A DNA stretch of 35,963 nt from Serratia liquefaciens (GTDB lineage: Bacteria > Pseudomonadota > Gammaproteobacteria > Enterobacterales > Enterobacteriaceae): contig JAAXZN010000030.1 in NCBI GenBank assembly GCA_012719855.1, positions 1-35,963 on the forward strand. The letters run 5' to 3'. How positions within the stretch are numbered: position 1 is the first letter of the stretch; the number at the start of each line of letters is the position of its first letter. Under the pieces are notes generated by a model, which did not search any database, was not told the origin of the DNA, and saw nothing but the letters and a program-made list of their open reading frames with translations. Made by a program: the position numbers and the translations under genes. Positions 27,030 through 35,963 of the stretch are shown here, piece after piece.

Positions 27030-27408
27030 GCTGGTCACTCCGGTTAATTTCTTAAAATCACAGTACGCTTTCGCATAGAAACTGGCAACGGAACCTGATG
27101 CTAATCATGCTGAAGCGAGACAACACGAGACACCCGCCTCACTCTGTGCTACAAACAGAGCCGCAATAAATCTTTCCGGGACACTGATTTCAGGGAAACT
27201 CCCAGGGAAAGGCTCCTTTACCGGTATGTTAACAGAATGTAGCTTGCAGCTCTCCCGGCAAGTTAATATGCTAGAGCGACAGCGTATATTTATGACACGC
27301 CTCAAAACCTGCTGATAGCCACCATTAAAACAACGGCGACAGCACGTTTTACAGGGAACTCTGACCCCTGTGACACAAGGCAGCGATAACAACAGAGGAT
27401 AACAGCGA
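27030..27408. promoter_or_regulatory. yhfA-crp divergent regulatory region
   Basis: No gene is supported in these 379 bases. For yhfA a candidate promoter is -35 TTGCCA (27083-27088), 17-bp spacer, -10 TACTGT (27060-27065, minus strand). For crp the pair at 27244-27272 is listed separately. An inverted repeat CTCTGT / ACAGAG (27142-27147, 27155-27160) lies between them. In E. coli this region is autoregulated by CRP; I could not find a convincing TGTGA-N6-TCACA site here. Confidence 0.4.
27244..27272 (+). promoter_or_regulatory. Candidate crp promoter
   Basis: TTGCAG (27244-27249), 17-bp spacer, TATGCT (27267-27272). It predicts a leader of about 130 nt before crp, and E. coli crp also has a long leader. 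The ribosome-binding site GAGGATAAC before the start looks as in E. coli. Confidence 0.5.
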
Positions 27409-28041
27409 ATGGTTCTCGGCAAACCGCAAACAGACCCTACTCTCGAATGGTTCCTGTCTCATTGCCATATCCACAAATATCCATCCAAAAGTACGCTGAT
27501 TCACCAAGGTGAAAAAGCCGAAACGCTTTACTACATCGTTAAAGGCTCCGTTGCGGTGCTGATTAAGGATGAAGAAGGTAAAGAGATGATCCTGTCCTAC
27601 CTTAACCAGGGGGATTTCATCGGCGAGCTTGGATTGTTTGAAGAAGGTCAGGAGCGTAGCGCCTGGGTTAGGGCGAAGACCGCCTGCGAAGTGGCTGAAA
27701 TTTCCTACAAGAAATTCCGCCAGTTGATCCAGGTTAACCCGGACATCCTGATGCGCCTGTCTGCCCAGATGGCAAACCGCCTGCAGATAACCTCTGAGAA
27801 AGTGGGTAACCTCGCCTTCCTGGACGTTACGGGCCGCATCGCGCAAACCCTGCTGAACCTGGCGAAACAGCCTGATGCCATGACCCATCCGGATGGCATG
27901 CAGATTAAAATCACCCGTCAGGAAATTGGCCAGATCGTCGGTTGCTCTCGTGAAACCGTGGGTCGTATCCTGAAAATGCTGGAAGATCAAAACCTGATCT
28001 CCGCTCACGGCAAAACTATTGTCGTTTACGGCACCCGTTAA
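27409..28041 (+). CDS. crp: cAMP receptor protein (catabolite gene activator)
   Basis: CRP is the global cAMP-dependent transcription activator and repressor that controls carbon catabolism. The 210-residue product is nearly identical to E. coli CRP as I recall it. The cyclic-nucleotide domain (about 10-115) includes [19 protein letters not shown]. The dimer helix (about 111-136) follows, and then the winged HTH ([24 protein letters not shown]) with the DNA-contacting RETVGR. Substitutions such as NRLQIT for RRLQVT are minor. It is followed by a strong terminator. It probably acts on the divergent sugar-operon promoter in this same window, but that is inference. Confidence 0.99.
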   Translation: MVLGKPQTDPTLEWFLSHCHIHKYPSKSTLIHQGEKAETLYYIVKGSVAVLIKDEEGKEMILSYLNQGDFIGELGLFEEGQERSAWVRAKTACEVAEISYKKFRQLIQVNPDILMRLSAQMANRLQITSEKVGNLAFLDVTGRIAQTLLNLAKQPDAMTHPDGMQIKITRQEIGQIVGCSRETVGRILKMLEDQNLISAHGKTIVVYGTR

Positions 28042-28050
28042 TCACTGAAA

Positions 28051-28080
28051 AAACGGCGCGAATCATCGCGCCGTTTTTTT
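28051..28080 (+). terminator. Strong intrinsic terminator of crp
   Basis: Stem CGGCGCGA / TCGCGCCG with an ATCA loop, extended by an A-run pairing with a seven-base T-run. It begins about 10 bp after the crp stop. The T-run ends immediately before the yhfK reading frame, so yhfK must use read-through or an unseen promoter. Confidence 0.9.
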
Positions 28081-28095
28081 ATGCCCCGATTTATC

Positions 28096-30171
28096 ATGTG
28101 GCGCCGACTGATTTACCATCCGGAAGTCAATTACGCACTGCGGCAAACGCTGGTGCTGTGCCTGCCGGTTCTGCTTGGCCTGCTGATCGGCCAACTGCAA
28201 TACGGCCTGCTGTTTTCTCTGGTTCCTGCCTGCTGCAACATCGCCGGGCTGGACACACCCCACAAGCGCTTCTTCAAACGCCTGATCGTCGGTGGTTCGC
28301 TCTTTGCGCTCAGCAGCCTGCTACTGCAACAGGCGCTACTTTGGCAATTGCCGCTGCCGATACTGATGCTGGGCCTGGCGCTGCTGCTCGGCGTCAGCGG
28401 TGAAATCAGCCCGCTGCACGCCCGCCTGCTGCCCGCCGCGCTGGTTGCCGCCATCTTCTCTCTCAGCATGGCCGGTACGGTGCCGCTTTGGCACGCGCCC
28501 CTGTTGTATATCGTGGGCACCGCCTGGTACGGCCTGTTTACCTGGTTCTGGTTCAAGCTGTGGAAAGAGCAACCGATGCGCGAATCACTCAACCAGCTCT
28601 ATCTGGAACTGGCGGACTACTTCGAAGCCAAATATTCACTGTTAACCCAGCACACCGATCCGCAGACCGCTTTACCGCCACTGCTGGTGCGCCAGCAAAA
28701 GGTCATGGACCTGATCACTTTGCTGTATCAACAACTTAATTTTCTGCCCCATGCCAGCAATCTCGAGCAAAAGCGTTTGCAACGCACCTTCCAGGTCGCA
28801 CTGGATTTGCAGGAGCACATCACCGTCAGCCTGCATCTGCCGGAAGAGGTACAAAAGCTGGTAGAACAGAGCCAGGCCGAAGCCATCATCCGCCGCAATG
28901 CACAGGTGATTGCCAACCGGCTGCGCACGGTAGCGCATGACATTCTCTATCATCAGCATTCTCAGCGTTTCAATATGGACAATGAACTGGCCGCCCTGGA
29001 AAAAGTGGCGGCGCAGCATCCGGACAACCCGGTCGGCCAGTTCTGTTACTACCACTTCAGCCGCATCGCCCGCCTGCTGCGCACCCAGCACCCACTCTAC
29101 CGACGCGATCTGATGGCCAATCAAAACCGTCTGCCGTTCTGGCCCGCGCTGGTCAGTTATCTGTCGTTCAAATCCAACGCCCTGCGCAATGCGGCTCGGC
29201 TGGGAGTCACCCTGGCGGCGGGCAGCAGCCTGGGCATGATGTTCAATCTGCCAAAGCCTTACTGGATCCTGTTGACCATCATGCTGGTGAGCCAAAACGG
29301 CTACAACGCCACTCGGGTGCGCATCCAGCACCGTGCGCTCGGCACCCTGGTTGGGTTGGTGATTGCCGCCGGGTTACTGCAACTGCAGCTGCCCGAGGCT
29401 GAGACGCTGGGCGTGATGCTGGTGATCACGCTGCTGGCCTACCTGGTTTCACGTAAAAATTACGGGCTGGCGGTGATTGGCTTTACGGTGACGGCGGTCT
29501 ATACCCTGCAACTGTTGGCACTTAACGGCACGCATTTCCTGGTGCCGCGCCTGATCGACACGCTGATCGGCTGCGTGCTGGTGTTCGGTAGCACCATCTG
29601 GCTGTGGCCACAGTGGCAAAGCGGTTTGTTACGCAAGAATGCCCATCAGGCATTGGAAAACGATCAGCAGCCGCTGCGCCTGTTGCTGGAAGAACAAGAG
29701 CCCGATGCCAGTGCGCTGGCCTATGCTCGTATGCAGGTCAATCAGGCGCACAACGCGCTGTTCACCTCACTTAATCAGGCGATGCAGGAACCGGGGTTTG
29801 AATCGAGCTATCTGGCAGATATGCGCCTGTGGGTCACGCACAGCCAGTTTATTGTCGAACACCTGAATGCGATGACCATTCTGGCGCGCGAACACTATAT
29901 GCTGACGCCAAAGCTGGCGGAGGAGTATCTGCAGACTTGTGAAATCGCGCTGCAAAGCTGTCAGCAGCGGCTGGAATACGACGGCCCGAGCAGCGGCAGT
30001 GCCATTATGCAGCCGCCGGATTTGCACCCGGAGATGCCGGTAACCGAAATGGAGCGTCACCTGCGGCGGATTTTGTCCCACCTGAGCGTCATGCACACCA
30101 TTTCGTCGTTGGCCTGGCGCCAGCGTCCACACCATGGCATCTGGCTGAAACGCAAACTGCGCGATCAATAA
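28096..30171 (+). CDS. yhfK: YccS/YhfK family inner-membrane protein
   Basis: Large membrane protein of the FUSC/aromatic-acid-exporter-like superfamily, function unknown, 691 residues, close to E. coli YhfK. Two hydrophobic bundles are visible: residues about 15-150 (LVLCLPVLLGLLIGQLQYGLL onward) and about 370-510 (AARLGVTLAAGSSLGMMF, YWILLTIMLVSQNGY). Each is followed by a long helical cytoplasmic part. I chose the ATG at 28096 (MWRRLIYHPEVNYALRQ) to match E. coli. An in-frame ATG at 28081 abuts the crp terminator. Neither has a recognisable ribosome-binding site, so expression may be low or depend on read-through. Confidence 0.9.
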   Translation: MWRRLIYHPEVNYALRQTLVLCLPVLLGLLIGQLQYGLLFSLVPACCNIAGLDTPHKRFFKRLIVGGSLFALSSLLLQQALLWQLPLPILMLGLALLLGVSGEISPLHARLLPAALVAAIFSLSMAGTVPLWHAPLLYIVGTAWYGLFTWFWFKLWKEQPMRESLNQLYLELADYFEAKYSLLTQHTDPQTALPPLLVRQQKVMDLITLLYQQLNFLPHASNLEQKRLQRTFQVALDLQEHITVSLHLPEEVQKLVEQSQAEAIIRRNAQVIANRLRTVAHDILYHQHSQRFNMDNELAALEKVAAQHPDNPVGQFCYYHFSRIARLLRTQHPLYRRDLMANQNRLPFWPALVSYLSFKSNALRNAARLGVTLAAGSSLGMMFNLPKPYWILLTIMLVSQNGYNATRVRIQHRALGTLVGLVIAAGLLQLQLPEAETLGVMLVITLLAYLVSRKNYGLAVIGFTVTAVYTLQLLALNGTHFLVPRLIDTLIGCVLVFGSTIWLWPQWQSGLLRKNAHQALENDQQPLRLLLEEQEPDASALAYARMQVNQAHNALFTSLNQAMQEPGFESSYLADMRLWVTHSQFIVEHLNAMTILAREHYMLTPKLAEEYLQTCEIALQSCQQRLEYDGPSSGSAIMQPPDLHPEMPVTEMERHLRRILSHLSVMHTISSLAWRQRPHHGIWLKRKLRDQ

Positions 30172-30208
30172 GGGCGCCGTCTGGCACCCTCGACATCAAC
30201 ACGACGTA

Positions 30209-31557
<1,349 letters not shown>

Positions 31558-32133
31558 TTAACTTTTAAGGAAATTATCCAACAGCTGATGCCCCTGCTCG
31601 CTGAGAATGCTTTCTGGGTGAAACTGTACCCCTTCCAGCGCCAACTGCCGGTGGCGGATGCCCATGATCTCATCGCGAACGCCGTTGCGCTCGCTCCAGG
31701 CGGTGACTTCAAAACAGTCCGGCAGCGTGGCGGCTTCAAGCACCAACGAATGATAACGGGTAACGGTCAGCGGATTGTTCAAACCGTGAAAAACACCGCT
31801 GTCGAGATGGCGGATCGCCGAGGTCTTGCCGTGCATCACCTCGCGGGCGCGCACCACCTTAGCACCGAATGCCTGCCCCAGCGCCTGGTGCCCCAGACAA
31901 ACGCCGAGGATCGGCAGCTTGCCGGCAAAATGCTGGATGGCAGCTAATGAGATGCCGGCTTCATTCGGGGTACAGGGCCCAGGAGAGATCACCAGACGCT
32001 GCGGCGCCAACCTTTCGATATCGGCCAGTTGCAGCTCATCGTTACGCTTCACCAGCACCTCGGCGCCTAATTCGCAGAAGTACTGGTAAAGGTTATAGGT
32101 AAAAGAGTCGTAGTTATCGATCAACAGCAGCAT
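31558..32133 (-). CDS. pabA: Aminodeoxychorismate synthase glutamine amidotransferase subunit
   Basis: PabA hydrolyses glutamine and feeds ammonia to PabB, which makes 4-amino-4-deoxychorismate for folate. I chose the ATG at 32133 ([17 protein letters not shown]), with a GGAA-type site; a frame to 32154 adds seven residues. The 191-residue class I amidotransferase has the oxyanion motif [10 protein letters not shown], nucleophile Cys79 in GVCLGHQ and the His/Glu pair in VQFHPESI. TrpG has the same fold, but the single-domain length and the position next to argD favour PabA. A good -10, TATACT (32194-32199, minus strand), lies about 60 bp upstream without a clear -35. Confidence 0.93.
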   Translation of the reverse strand: MLLLIDNYDSFTYNLYQYFCELGAEVLVKRNDELQLADIERLAPQRLVISPGPCTPNEAGISLAAIQHFAGKLPILGVCLGHQALGQAFGAKVVRAREVMHGKTSAIRHLDSGVFHGLNNPLTVTRYHSLVLEAATLPDCFEVTAWSERNGVRDEIMGIRHRQLALEGVQFHPESILSEQGHQLLDNFLKS

Positions 32134-32238
32134 AGTGTTTCCAACAGACATCATCGTAGGGGGCGAATATGCCGCCCCGATTTACACGGGCGCAGTATAC
32201 AACGCCCTCACGATAGTGCCGCTACCGATAATTTCAGC

Positions 32239-33765
32239 TTACTTCTTGCGACCGCCCATGATCGAGCCCAGCACGCCGCGCAGGATCTGACGCCCGAGAT
32301 CGCGTGCCATGCTCTTGGCGGCGGTTTGAACTATGCCGTCGCGCTTGCCGCCGCGTGGGCCGGTAGAGCCAAACAAAATATCGTTCAGCCCGCCCATCAG
32401 GCCGCCGCCCGCCGGCTGCTGCGCCTGGGTTTGCTGTGCAGGTTGGCCCGCTTGCGGTGCACCGACGGTTGCGAAACCTTCCGCAGACAGCTTCTCGTAG
32501 GCAGACTCGCGGTCCACCATATCCTCATAACGACCGTACAGCGGCGATTTGTTGATCGCACTGTTCAGCCCTTCCGCCCCCAGCATGCCCATCTTGGATT
32601 CCGGCGCGATCACCATCGCCCGTTCCACCACGTTTGGTCGCCCTTTTTCGTCGAGGAAAGAGACCAGCGCCTCGCCGACGCCCAGCTCGGTGATCGCCGT
32701 TTCCGCATCGAAGGCCGGATTGGCGCGCATGGTTTGCGCCGCGGCTTTCACCGCTTTCTGATCGCGAGGGGTAAAGGCGCGTAGCGCGTGCTGCACGCGG
32801 TTGCCTAACTGTCCGAGCACGCTGTCCGGAATGTCGAGCGGGTTTTGGGTAACAAAGTAGATGCCGACACCTTTGGAACGGATCAGGCGTACCACCTGTT
32901 CGATTTTCGTCAACAGCGCCGCCGGTGCGTCGTTGAACAGCAGGTGAGCTTCGTCGAAGAAGAACACCAGCTTCGGCTGTTCAGGATCGCCCACTTCCGG
33001 CAGGTGTTCGAACAGCTCGGCCAGCAGCCACAGCAGGAACACCGAATAGAGTTTCGGCTGATTAATCAGCTTGTCCGCCGCCAGCAGGTTGATGATGCCG
33101 TGGCCGTTGGCGTCGGTTTTCATCAGGTCATTGATGTCCAGCATCGGCTCGCCGAAGAACTGGTTCGCCCCCTGCTCTTCCAGCGTCAGCAATCCGCGCT
33201 GAATAGCGCCGACCGAGGCCGAAGAGATATTGCCGTATTGGGTTTGGAACTGTTTGGCGTTGTCCCCCACGTACTGCACCATGGCGCGCAGGTCTTTCAT
33301 ATCCAACAGCAGCAGCGCATTGTCGTCGGCTATTTTGAACACCAGCTGCAGCACGCCGCTTTGCACCTCGTTCAAATCCAGCAATCGGGCCAGCAACAGC
33401 GGCCCCAGATCGGATACGGTGGCGCGGATCGGGTGGCCCTTCTCGCCATAAATGTCCCACGGAATAATCGTACAGGCCTGCGGCTGCCAGTCAGTGACGC
33501 CAATTGCCGCCAAACGCGCCTGCAGCTTCTCGGAAGTCACGGCTTCGGTACCAATACCCGACAGGTCTCCCTTCACGTCAGACAAAAAGACCGGTACGCC
33601 AATGCGCGAAAACTGCTCGGCCATTTTTTGCAGCGTCACGGTTTTACCTGTCCCGGTCGCTCCGGTGATCAGACCATGGCGGTTCGCCAATGCCGGCAGG
33701 ATGACCAGATCCTGTCCCGGTTTCCCGTCTTTCATCGCTTTGGCGATAATCCGTGCTTCACTCAT
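32239..33765 (-). CDS. yjgR: DUF853 / HerA-like P-loop NTPase YjgR
   Basis: Predicted cytoplasmic ATPase of the HerA/FtsK-like superfamily, function unknown, 508 residues. I chose the ATG at 33765 ([15 protein letters not shown]), with an AAGGAAAAG site; the frame to 33810 adds 15 residues. The Walker A is GATGTGKT (35-42), Walker [14 protein letters not shown] and a downstream sensor-like region [21 protein letters not shown]. The C-terminal part has a Gln/Ala-rich low-complexity linker ([18 protein letters not shown]) and a basic end ([13 protein letters not shown]). In E. coli this gene lies elsewhere; here it is beside pabA. Confidence 0.92.
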   Translation of the reverse strand: MSEARIIAKAMKDGKPGQDLVILPALANRHGLITGATGTGKTVTLQKMAEQFSRIGVPVFLSDVKGDLSGIGTEAVTSEKLQARLAAIGVTDWQPQACTIIPWDIYGEKGHPIRATVSDLGPLLLARLLDLNEVQSGVLQLVFKIADDNALLLLDMKDLRAMVQYVGDNAKQFQTQYGNISSASVGAIQRGLLTLEEQGANQFFGEPMLDINDLMKTDANGHGIINLLAADKLINQPKLYSVFLLWLLAELFEHLPEVGDPEQPKLVFFFDEAHLLFNDAPAALLTKIEQVVRLIRSKGVGIYFVTQNPLDIPDSVLGQLGNRVQHALRAFTPRDQKAVKAAAQTMRANPAFDAETAITELGVGEALVSFLDEKGRPNVVERAMVIAPESKMGMLGAEGLNSAINKSPLYGRYEDMVDRESAYEKLSAEGFATVGAPQAGQPAQQTQAQQPAGGGLMGGLNDILFGSTGPRGGKRDGIVQTAAKSMARDLGRQILRGVLGSIMGGRKK

Positions 33766-33930
33766 TTTCTTTTCCTTGGACGCGACGCAAAAAGCGCCTG
33801 TTGATGTCAATAAAGCTATAAGGGGGACTTAACCCCGTCAAGGACAAACAAAAATCGGCCCCTTAACCCGCCAACTGGACAGGTAAATTTAGGATTCCGC
33901 TTAGCGCATTGCCGTCATGCCATAACCCGC

Positions 33931-33958
33931 TTGAACAATAAAACACCAGTGATATAGT
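33931..33958 (+). promoter_or_regulatory. Candidate promoter of the toxin-antitoxin operon
   Basis: TTGAAC (33931-33936), 16-bp spacer, TATAGT (33953-33958). Thirteen bases downstream is the perfect palindrome GTATATAC (33971-33978), between the likely start point and the antitoxin ribosome-binding site. That is the usual place for an antitoxin operator. The promoter is plausible; the operator is inferred. Confidence 0.5.
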
Positions 33959-33990
33959 AAGCAGTACTCTGTATATACGAGGTATTTACC

Positions 33991-34260
33991 ATGTCTGAAT
34001 CAACCGTGGTTATCCGCGTGGATGACGAGTTAAAAATGGCTTTCGCCAGTGCGGCCAAAGCAGCGGATCGTACGGCATCCCAACTTTTACGCGATTTCAT
34101 GCGAGATTTTGTCAGTCGACAATCGCAGCAAAAAGAATATGAACAGTGGTTGCAGGAAAAGGTCGATTTAAGCCGAAAAGCGCTCCAGGAAGGAAGAGTG
34201 GTTGATAATGAGGACGTTGAGGCCTATTTCGCCGAGCGCAGGGTAAAATCAATGCGGTAA
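33991..34260 (+). CDS. Ribbon-helix-helix (CopG/RelB-like) antitoxin
   Basis: Predicted type II antitoxin and autorepressor, 89 residues. The N-terminal part STVVIRVDDELKMAFASAAKAADRTASQLLRDFMRDFV (4-41) has the pattern of a ribbon-helix-helix DNA-binding domain. The C-terminal half is charged and probably wraps the toxin. The ATG at 33991 has a GAGG site. It precedes the toxin gene by 17 bp, the normal antitoxin-first order. Exact family cannot be fixed by eye. Confidence 0.85.
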   Translation: MSESTVVIRVDDELKMAFASAAKAADRTASQLLRDFMRDFVSRQSQQKEYEQWLQEKVDLSRKALQEGRVVDNEDVEAYFAERRVKSMR

Positions 34261-34262
34261 AA

Positions 34263-34278
34263 CGATAAGGAAATATCG
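34263..34278 (+). promoter_or_regulatory. Toxin ribosome-binding site inside a small hairpin
   Basis: CGATA (34263-34267) and TATCG (34274-34278) can pair, leaving the toxin ribosome-binding site AGGAAA in the loop and the first G of its GTG start in the stem. The stem is only five pairs. It may dampen toxin translation unless ribosomes arrive from the antitoxin gene; this is inference. Confidence 0.35.
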
Positions 34279-34556
34279 TGAAGCTAAAGTGGACGGATCC
34301 CGCAATTGCTGACCGTATGGCAATTTATGACTATCTGGCGTCAAAGAACCCGACAGCTGCCGCAGAGATTGATGCTTTGATTTCTGCGGCGGCAAGCCAA
34401 CTATCCCGAAACCCATCAAGTGGCAAAGTGGGTCGGGTTTCAGGTACACGCGAATGGGTCATTCATCATTCTTACCTGCTGATTTATGAAATAAAAAACG
34501 ATCTTCTTATTATTTTGGCAGTCGTACATTCCCGCCGCCAATGGCCAAAGGATTAA
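34278..34556 (+). CDS. RelE/ParE family toxin
   Basis: Predicted type II toxin, 92 residues from a GTG start. The fold pattern is that of ParE/RelE proteins: an N-terminal strand (KLKWTDPAIAD), two helices (residues about 10-45, with IYDYLASKNPTAAAEIDALI), then strands ending in LIIYEIKNDLLIILAVVHSRRQWP. The HSRRQWP ending is typical. ParE members poison gyrase and RelE members cut mRNA; the sequence alone does not decide which. The stop codon at 34554-34556 directly abuts the stop of the convergent btsR. Inactivation is not evident. Confidence 0.85.
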   Translation: MKLKWTDPAIADRMAIYDYLASKNPTAAAEIDALISAAASQLSRNPSSGKVGRVSGTREWVIHHSYLLIYEIKNDLLIILAVVHSRRQWPKD

Positions 34557-35282
34557 TCACCCCCGCAGCCCCAGCTCTTCTTTCAAGGCTTTTAGGTAGC
34601 GGCGACTGACCGGGACCGGCTCACCCACCGGCATGATCATTTCCGCCGCCCCGCCGTCGTCGAAGCGAATTTCACGCACCTGCTCCAGATTGACCAAATA
34701 CTGACGGTGGCAGCGTACCAGCGGTGTCCGCAGTTCCAGCGTTCGCAGCGTCAGCTCGGTAAAACATTCCATGCCGTCATTACGTACCACAAACACGCCA
34801 CTCAGCCGCGAACGTATCGCGACTACCTCGTCAAAACGCAGCAAATAGATGCGACTGTGGCCGGTACAGGGGATGTATTTCAGGTAGCCGGCGCTTTCGT
34901 CCAGCGCGGCGATGTTTTGCTGCCCGCGCTGTTGCTGCAGGCGCTGCAGCGTTTTGCTCAGCCGCTTCGGTTCCGCCGGTTTCAACAGGTAATCGAACGC
35001 ATGCTCTTCAAAGGCCTGCACCGCGTATTCGTCATAGGCGGTCAGGAACACGATGTGCGGCATGCGATTAGGATCGAGCATGCCCACCATCTCCAGCCCG
35101 GTGATACGCGGCATCTGAATATCCAGAAACACCACGTCCGGCTGCAGGCGATGGATCCCGCTGATGGCTTCTATCGCATTGGCGCATTCGCCGACAATGC
35201 TGATGCCCTCTTCCGCTTCCAGCAAATGTCGCAGGTTATCGCGCGCAGAGGGTTCATCATCGACAATCAGTACGTTTAACAT
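34557..35282 (-). CDS. btsR: LytTR response regulator BtsR
   Basis: BtsR is the response regulator of the BtsSR system, which senses external pyruvate in E. coli and activates the pyruvate transporter gene btsT. The 241-residue product has a receiver domain (1-120; VLIVDDEP, phosphoacceptor Asp54 in [25 protein letters not shown]). The C-terminal LytTR DNA-binding domain (about 138-238) shows [34 protein letters not shown] and [17 protein letters not shown]. Similarity to E. coli BtsR/YehT is high. Its ATG overlaps the btsS stop by 1 bp (TGATG). Confidence 0.94.
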   Translation of the reverse strand: MLNVLIVDDEPSARDNLRHLLEAEEGISIVGECANAIEAISGIHRLQPDVVFLDIQMPRITGLEMVGMLDPNRMPHIVFLTAYDEYAVQAFEEHAFDYLLKPAEPKRLSKTLQRLQQQRGQQNIAALDESAGYLKYIPCTGHSRIYLLRFDEVVAIRSRLSGVFVVRNDGMECFTELTLRTLELRTPLVRCHRQYLVNLEQVREIRFDDGGAAEMIMPVGEPVPVSRRYLKALKEELGLRG

Positions 35283-35963
35283 CAGGCAGCCCTCGCCAAG
35301 GGGACATTGAGCGTAATGCGGGTGAATGTTTGTGGCTCACAGGCCACCCGTACGCCATAGCCGTCGCCGTAGCGTACGCGAATACGTTTATCTACCAGGT
35401 TCATTCCCAGCCCGCTGTTGTTCGGCAAAGGTTGGTATAAGCCCGCATTGTCGGTCACCTGCAATAACAGACAGCCGCCCTCGAGCCGCGCGCCAATATC
35501 TATGCGCCCGATGCCCAACAACTGCGAAGTGCCGTGCTTGATGGCATTCTCAACGATAGGTTGCAGTGAAAAGGCCGGCAGACGTACCGCCAACAGCTCT
35601 TCCGGCAGCGATACCGCAATCTCCAGCCGATCGGCAAAACGCGCCTGTTCGATCTGCAGGTAGGCGTTAACGTGCTCAAGTTCGTCCGCCAGGCTGACTT
35701 CATCGTCCGAACGCTTGAGGTTTTTGCGAAAAAAGGTCGAAAGGTACTGCACCAGCTCACAGGCCCGGTCCCCGTCACGACGGATCACCGCCACCAGCGT
35801 ATTCAGGGCGTTGAACAGGAAATGCGGATTGACCTGCGCATGCAGCAATTTGATTTCCGACTGCGCCAGCAGCTGCGTGTGGCGCTCATACTGACCGGCC
35901 ATGATCTGTGCGGATAACAGGTTGGCGATACCTTCACCCAGCGTGCGGTTGATGGTACTGAAC
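35282..35963 (-). CDS. btsS: Sensor histidine kinase BtsS, C-terminal part (partial)
   Basis: BtsS is the inner-membrane high-affinity pyruvate-sensing kinase of the LytS type. Only its C-terminal 226 codons are in the window; the frame stays open from the Met at 35902 to the window edge ([16 protein letters not shown] before it), so the gene continues outside. Visible are the end of the GAF-like region, the phosphoacceptor His in [14 protein letters not shown], and the ATPase domain with [15 protein letters not shown] (N-box) and [23 protein letters not shown] (G-boxes). The membrane domain is not in view. Confidence 0.93.
   Translation of the reverse strand, partial: FSTINRTLGEGIANLLSAQIMAGQYERHTQLLAQSEIKLLHAQVNPHFLFNALNTLVAVIRRDGDRACELVQYLSTFFRKNLKRSDDEVSLADELEHVNAYLQIEQARFADRLEIAVSLPEELLAVRLPAFSLQPIVENAIKHGTSQLLGIGRIDIGARLEGGCLLLQVTDNAGLYQPLPNNSGLGMNLVDKRIRVRYGDGYGVRVACEPQTFTRITLNVPLARAA

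Noticed and set aside
27030-27408. A CRP autoregulatory site upstream of crp
   Set aside because: Expected from E. coli, but I found no TGTGA-N6-TCACA-like word with fewer than several mismatches.
27105-27422. 105-codon minus-strand frame in the crp upstream region
   Set aside because: It has no ribosome-binding site or family pattern, and it covers the crp promoter and leader.
32845-33804. 319-codon plus-strand open frame opposite yjgR
   Set aside because: The composition (Gln/His/Val-rich, no motifs) is that of an antisense shadow of a GC-rich gene; yjgR has Walker motifs and a ribosome-binding site.

Overview
The window reads as chromosomal DNA of an enteric gammaproteobacterium. Gene order and protein sequences follow the E. 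coli str–tus–fkpA–slyD–kefB–crp–argD region closely. The moderately GC-rich coding sequence and the added genes suggest Serratia or a close relative; that genus call is inference from remembered protein sequences, not a search. I found no rRNA, tRNA, CRISPR array, insertion sequence or prophage.

Layout: (1) 1-3552, minus strand: the str operon rpsL-rpsG-fusA-tufA (tufA cut by the window edge), with its promoter, the rpsL-rpsG gap that matches the S7 autoregulatory region, and two intercistronic hairpins. (2) 3553-5329, minus: yheO-tusD-tusC-tusB, sulfur relay for tRNA 2-thiouridine plus a PAS/HTH regulator, with a long leader. (3) 5684-12559: fkpA, slyX, slyD, yheV, kefB, kefG, yheS, all in the enteric order. 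(4) 12591-24235: about 11.8 kb of accessory genes between yheS and yheT, which are neighbours in E. coli K-12. They comprise tauABCD (taurine import and desulfonation); a five-gene minus-strand operon (tandem GNAT protein, MFS transporter, Gfo/Idh/MocA dehydrogenase, TIM-barrel isomerase/epimerase, second Gfo/Idh/MocA dehydrogenase); a divergent LacI-family regulator; and a PhzF-like plus LysE/RhtB exporter pair. (5) 24355-30171: yheT, yheU, prkB, yhfA, crp, yhfK. (6) 30209-33765: argD, pabA, yjgR, without the fic/yhfG genes that flank pabA in E. coli. (7) 33931-34556: a RelE/ParE-type toxin-antitoxin pair squeezed between yjgR and btsR. (8) 34557-35963: btsR and the 3' part of btsS, a LytTR pyruvate-sensing two-component system.

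How the parts work together: the most informative accessory region is the LacI-controlled operon at 16150-22839. Two near-identical operators lie 32 bp apart, about three helical turns, over a candidate promoter of the GNAT-MFS-dehydrogenase-isomerase-dehydrogenase operon, and a good CRP-like site lies upstream. The four downstream genes of the operon are joined by 4-8 bp overlaps. This is the layout of an inducible, catabolite-controlled route that imports a sugar, glycoside or polyol, oxidises it at a ring or chain carbon and isomerises the keto product. The substrate cannot be read from the sequence. It is the best candidate for an undescribed pathway here, although each protein family is known.
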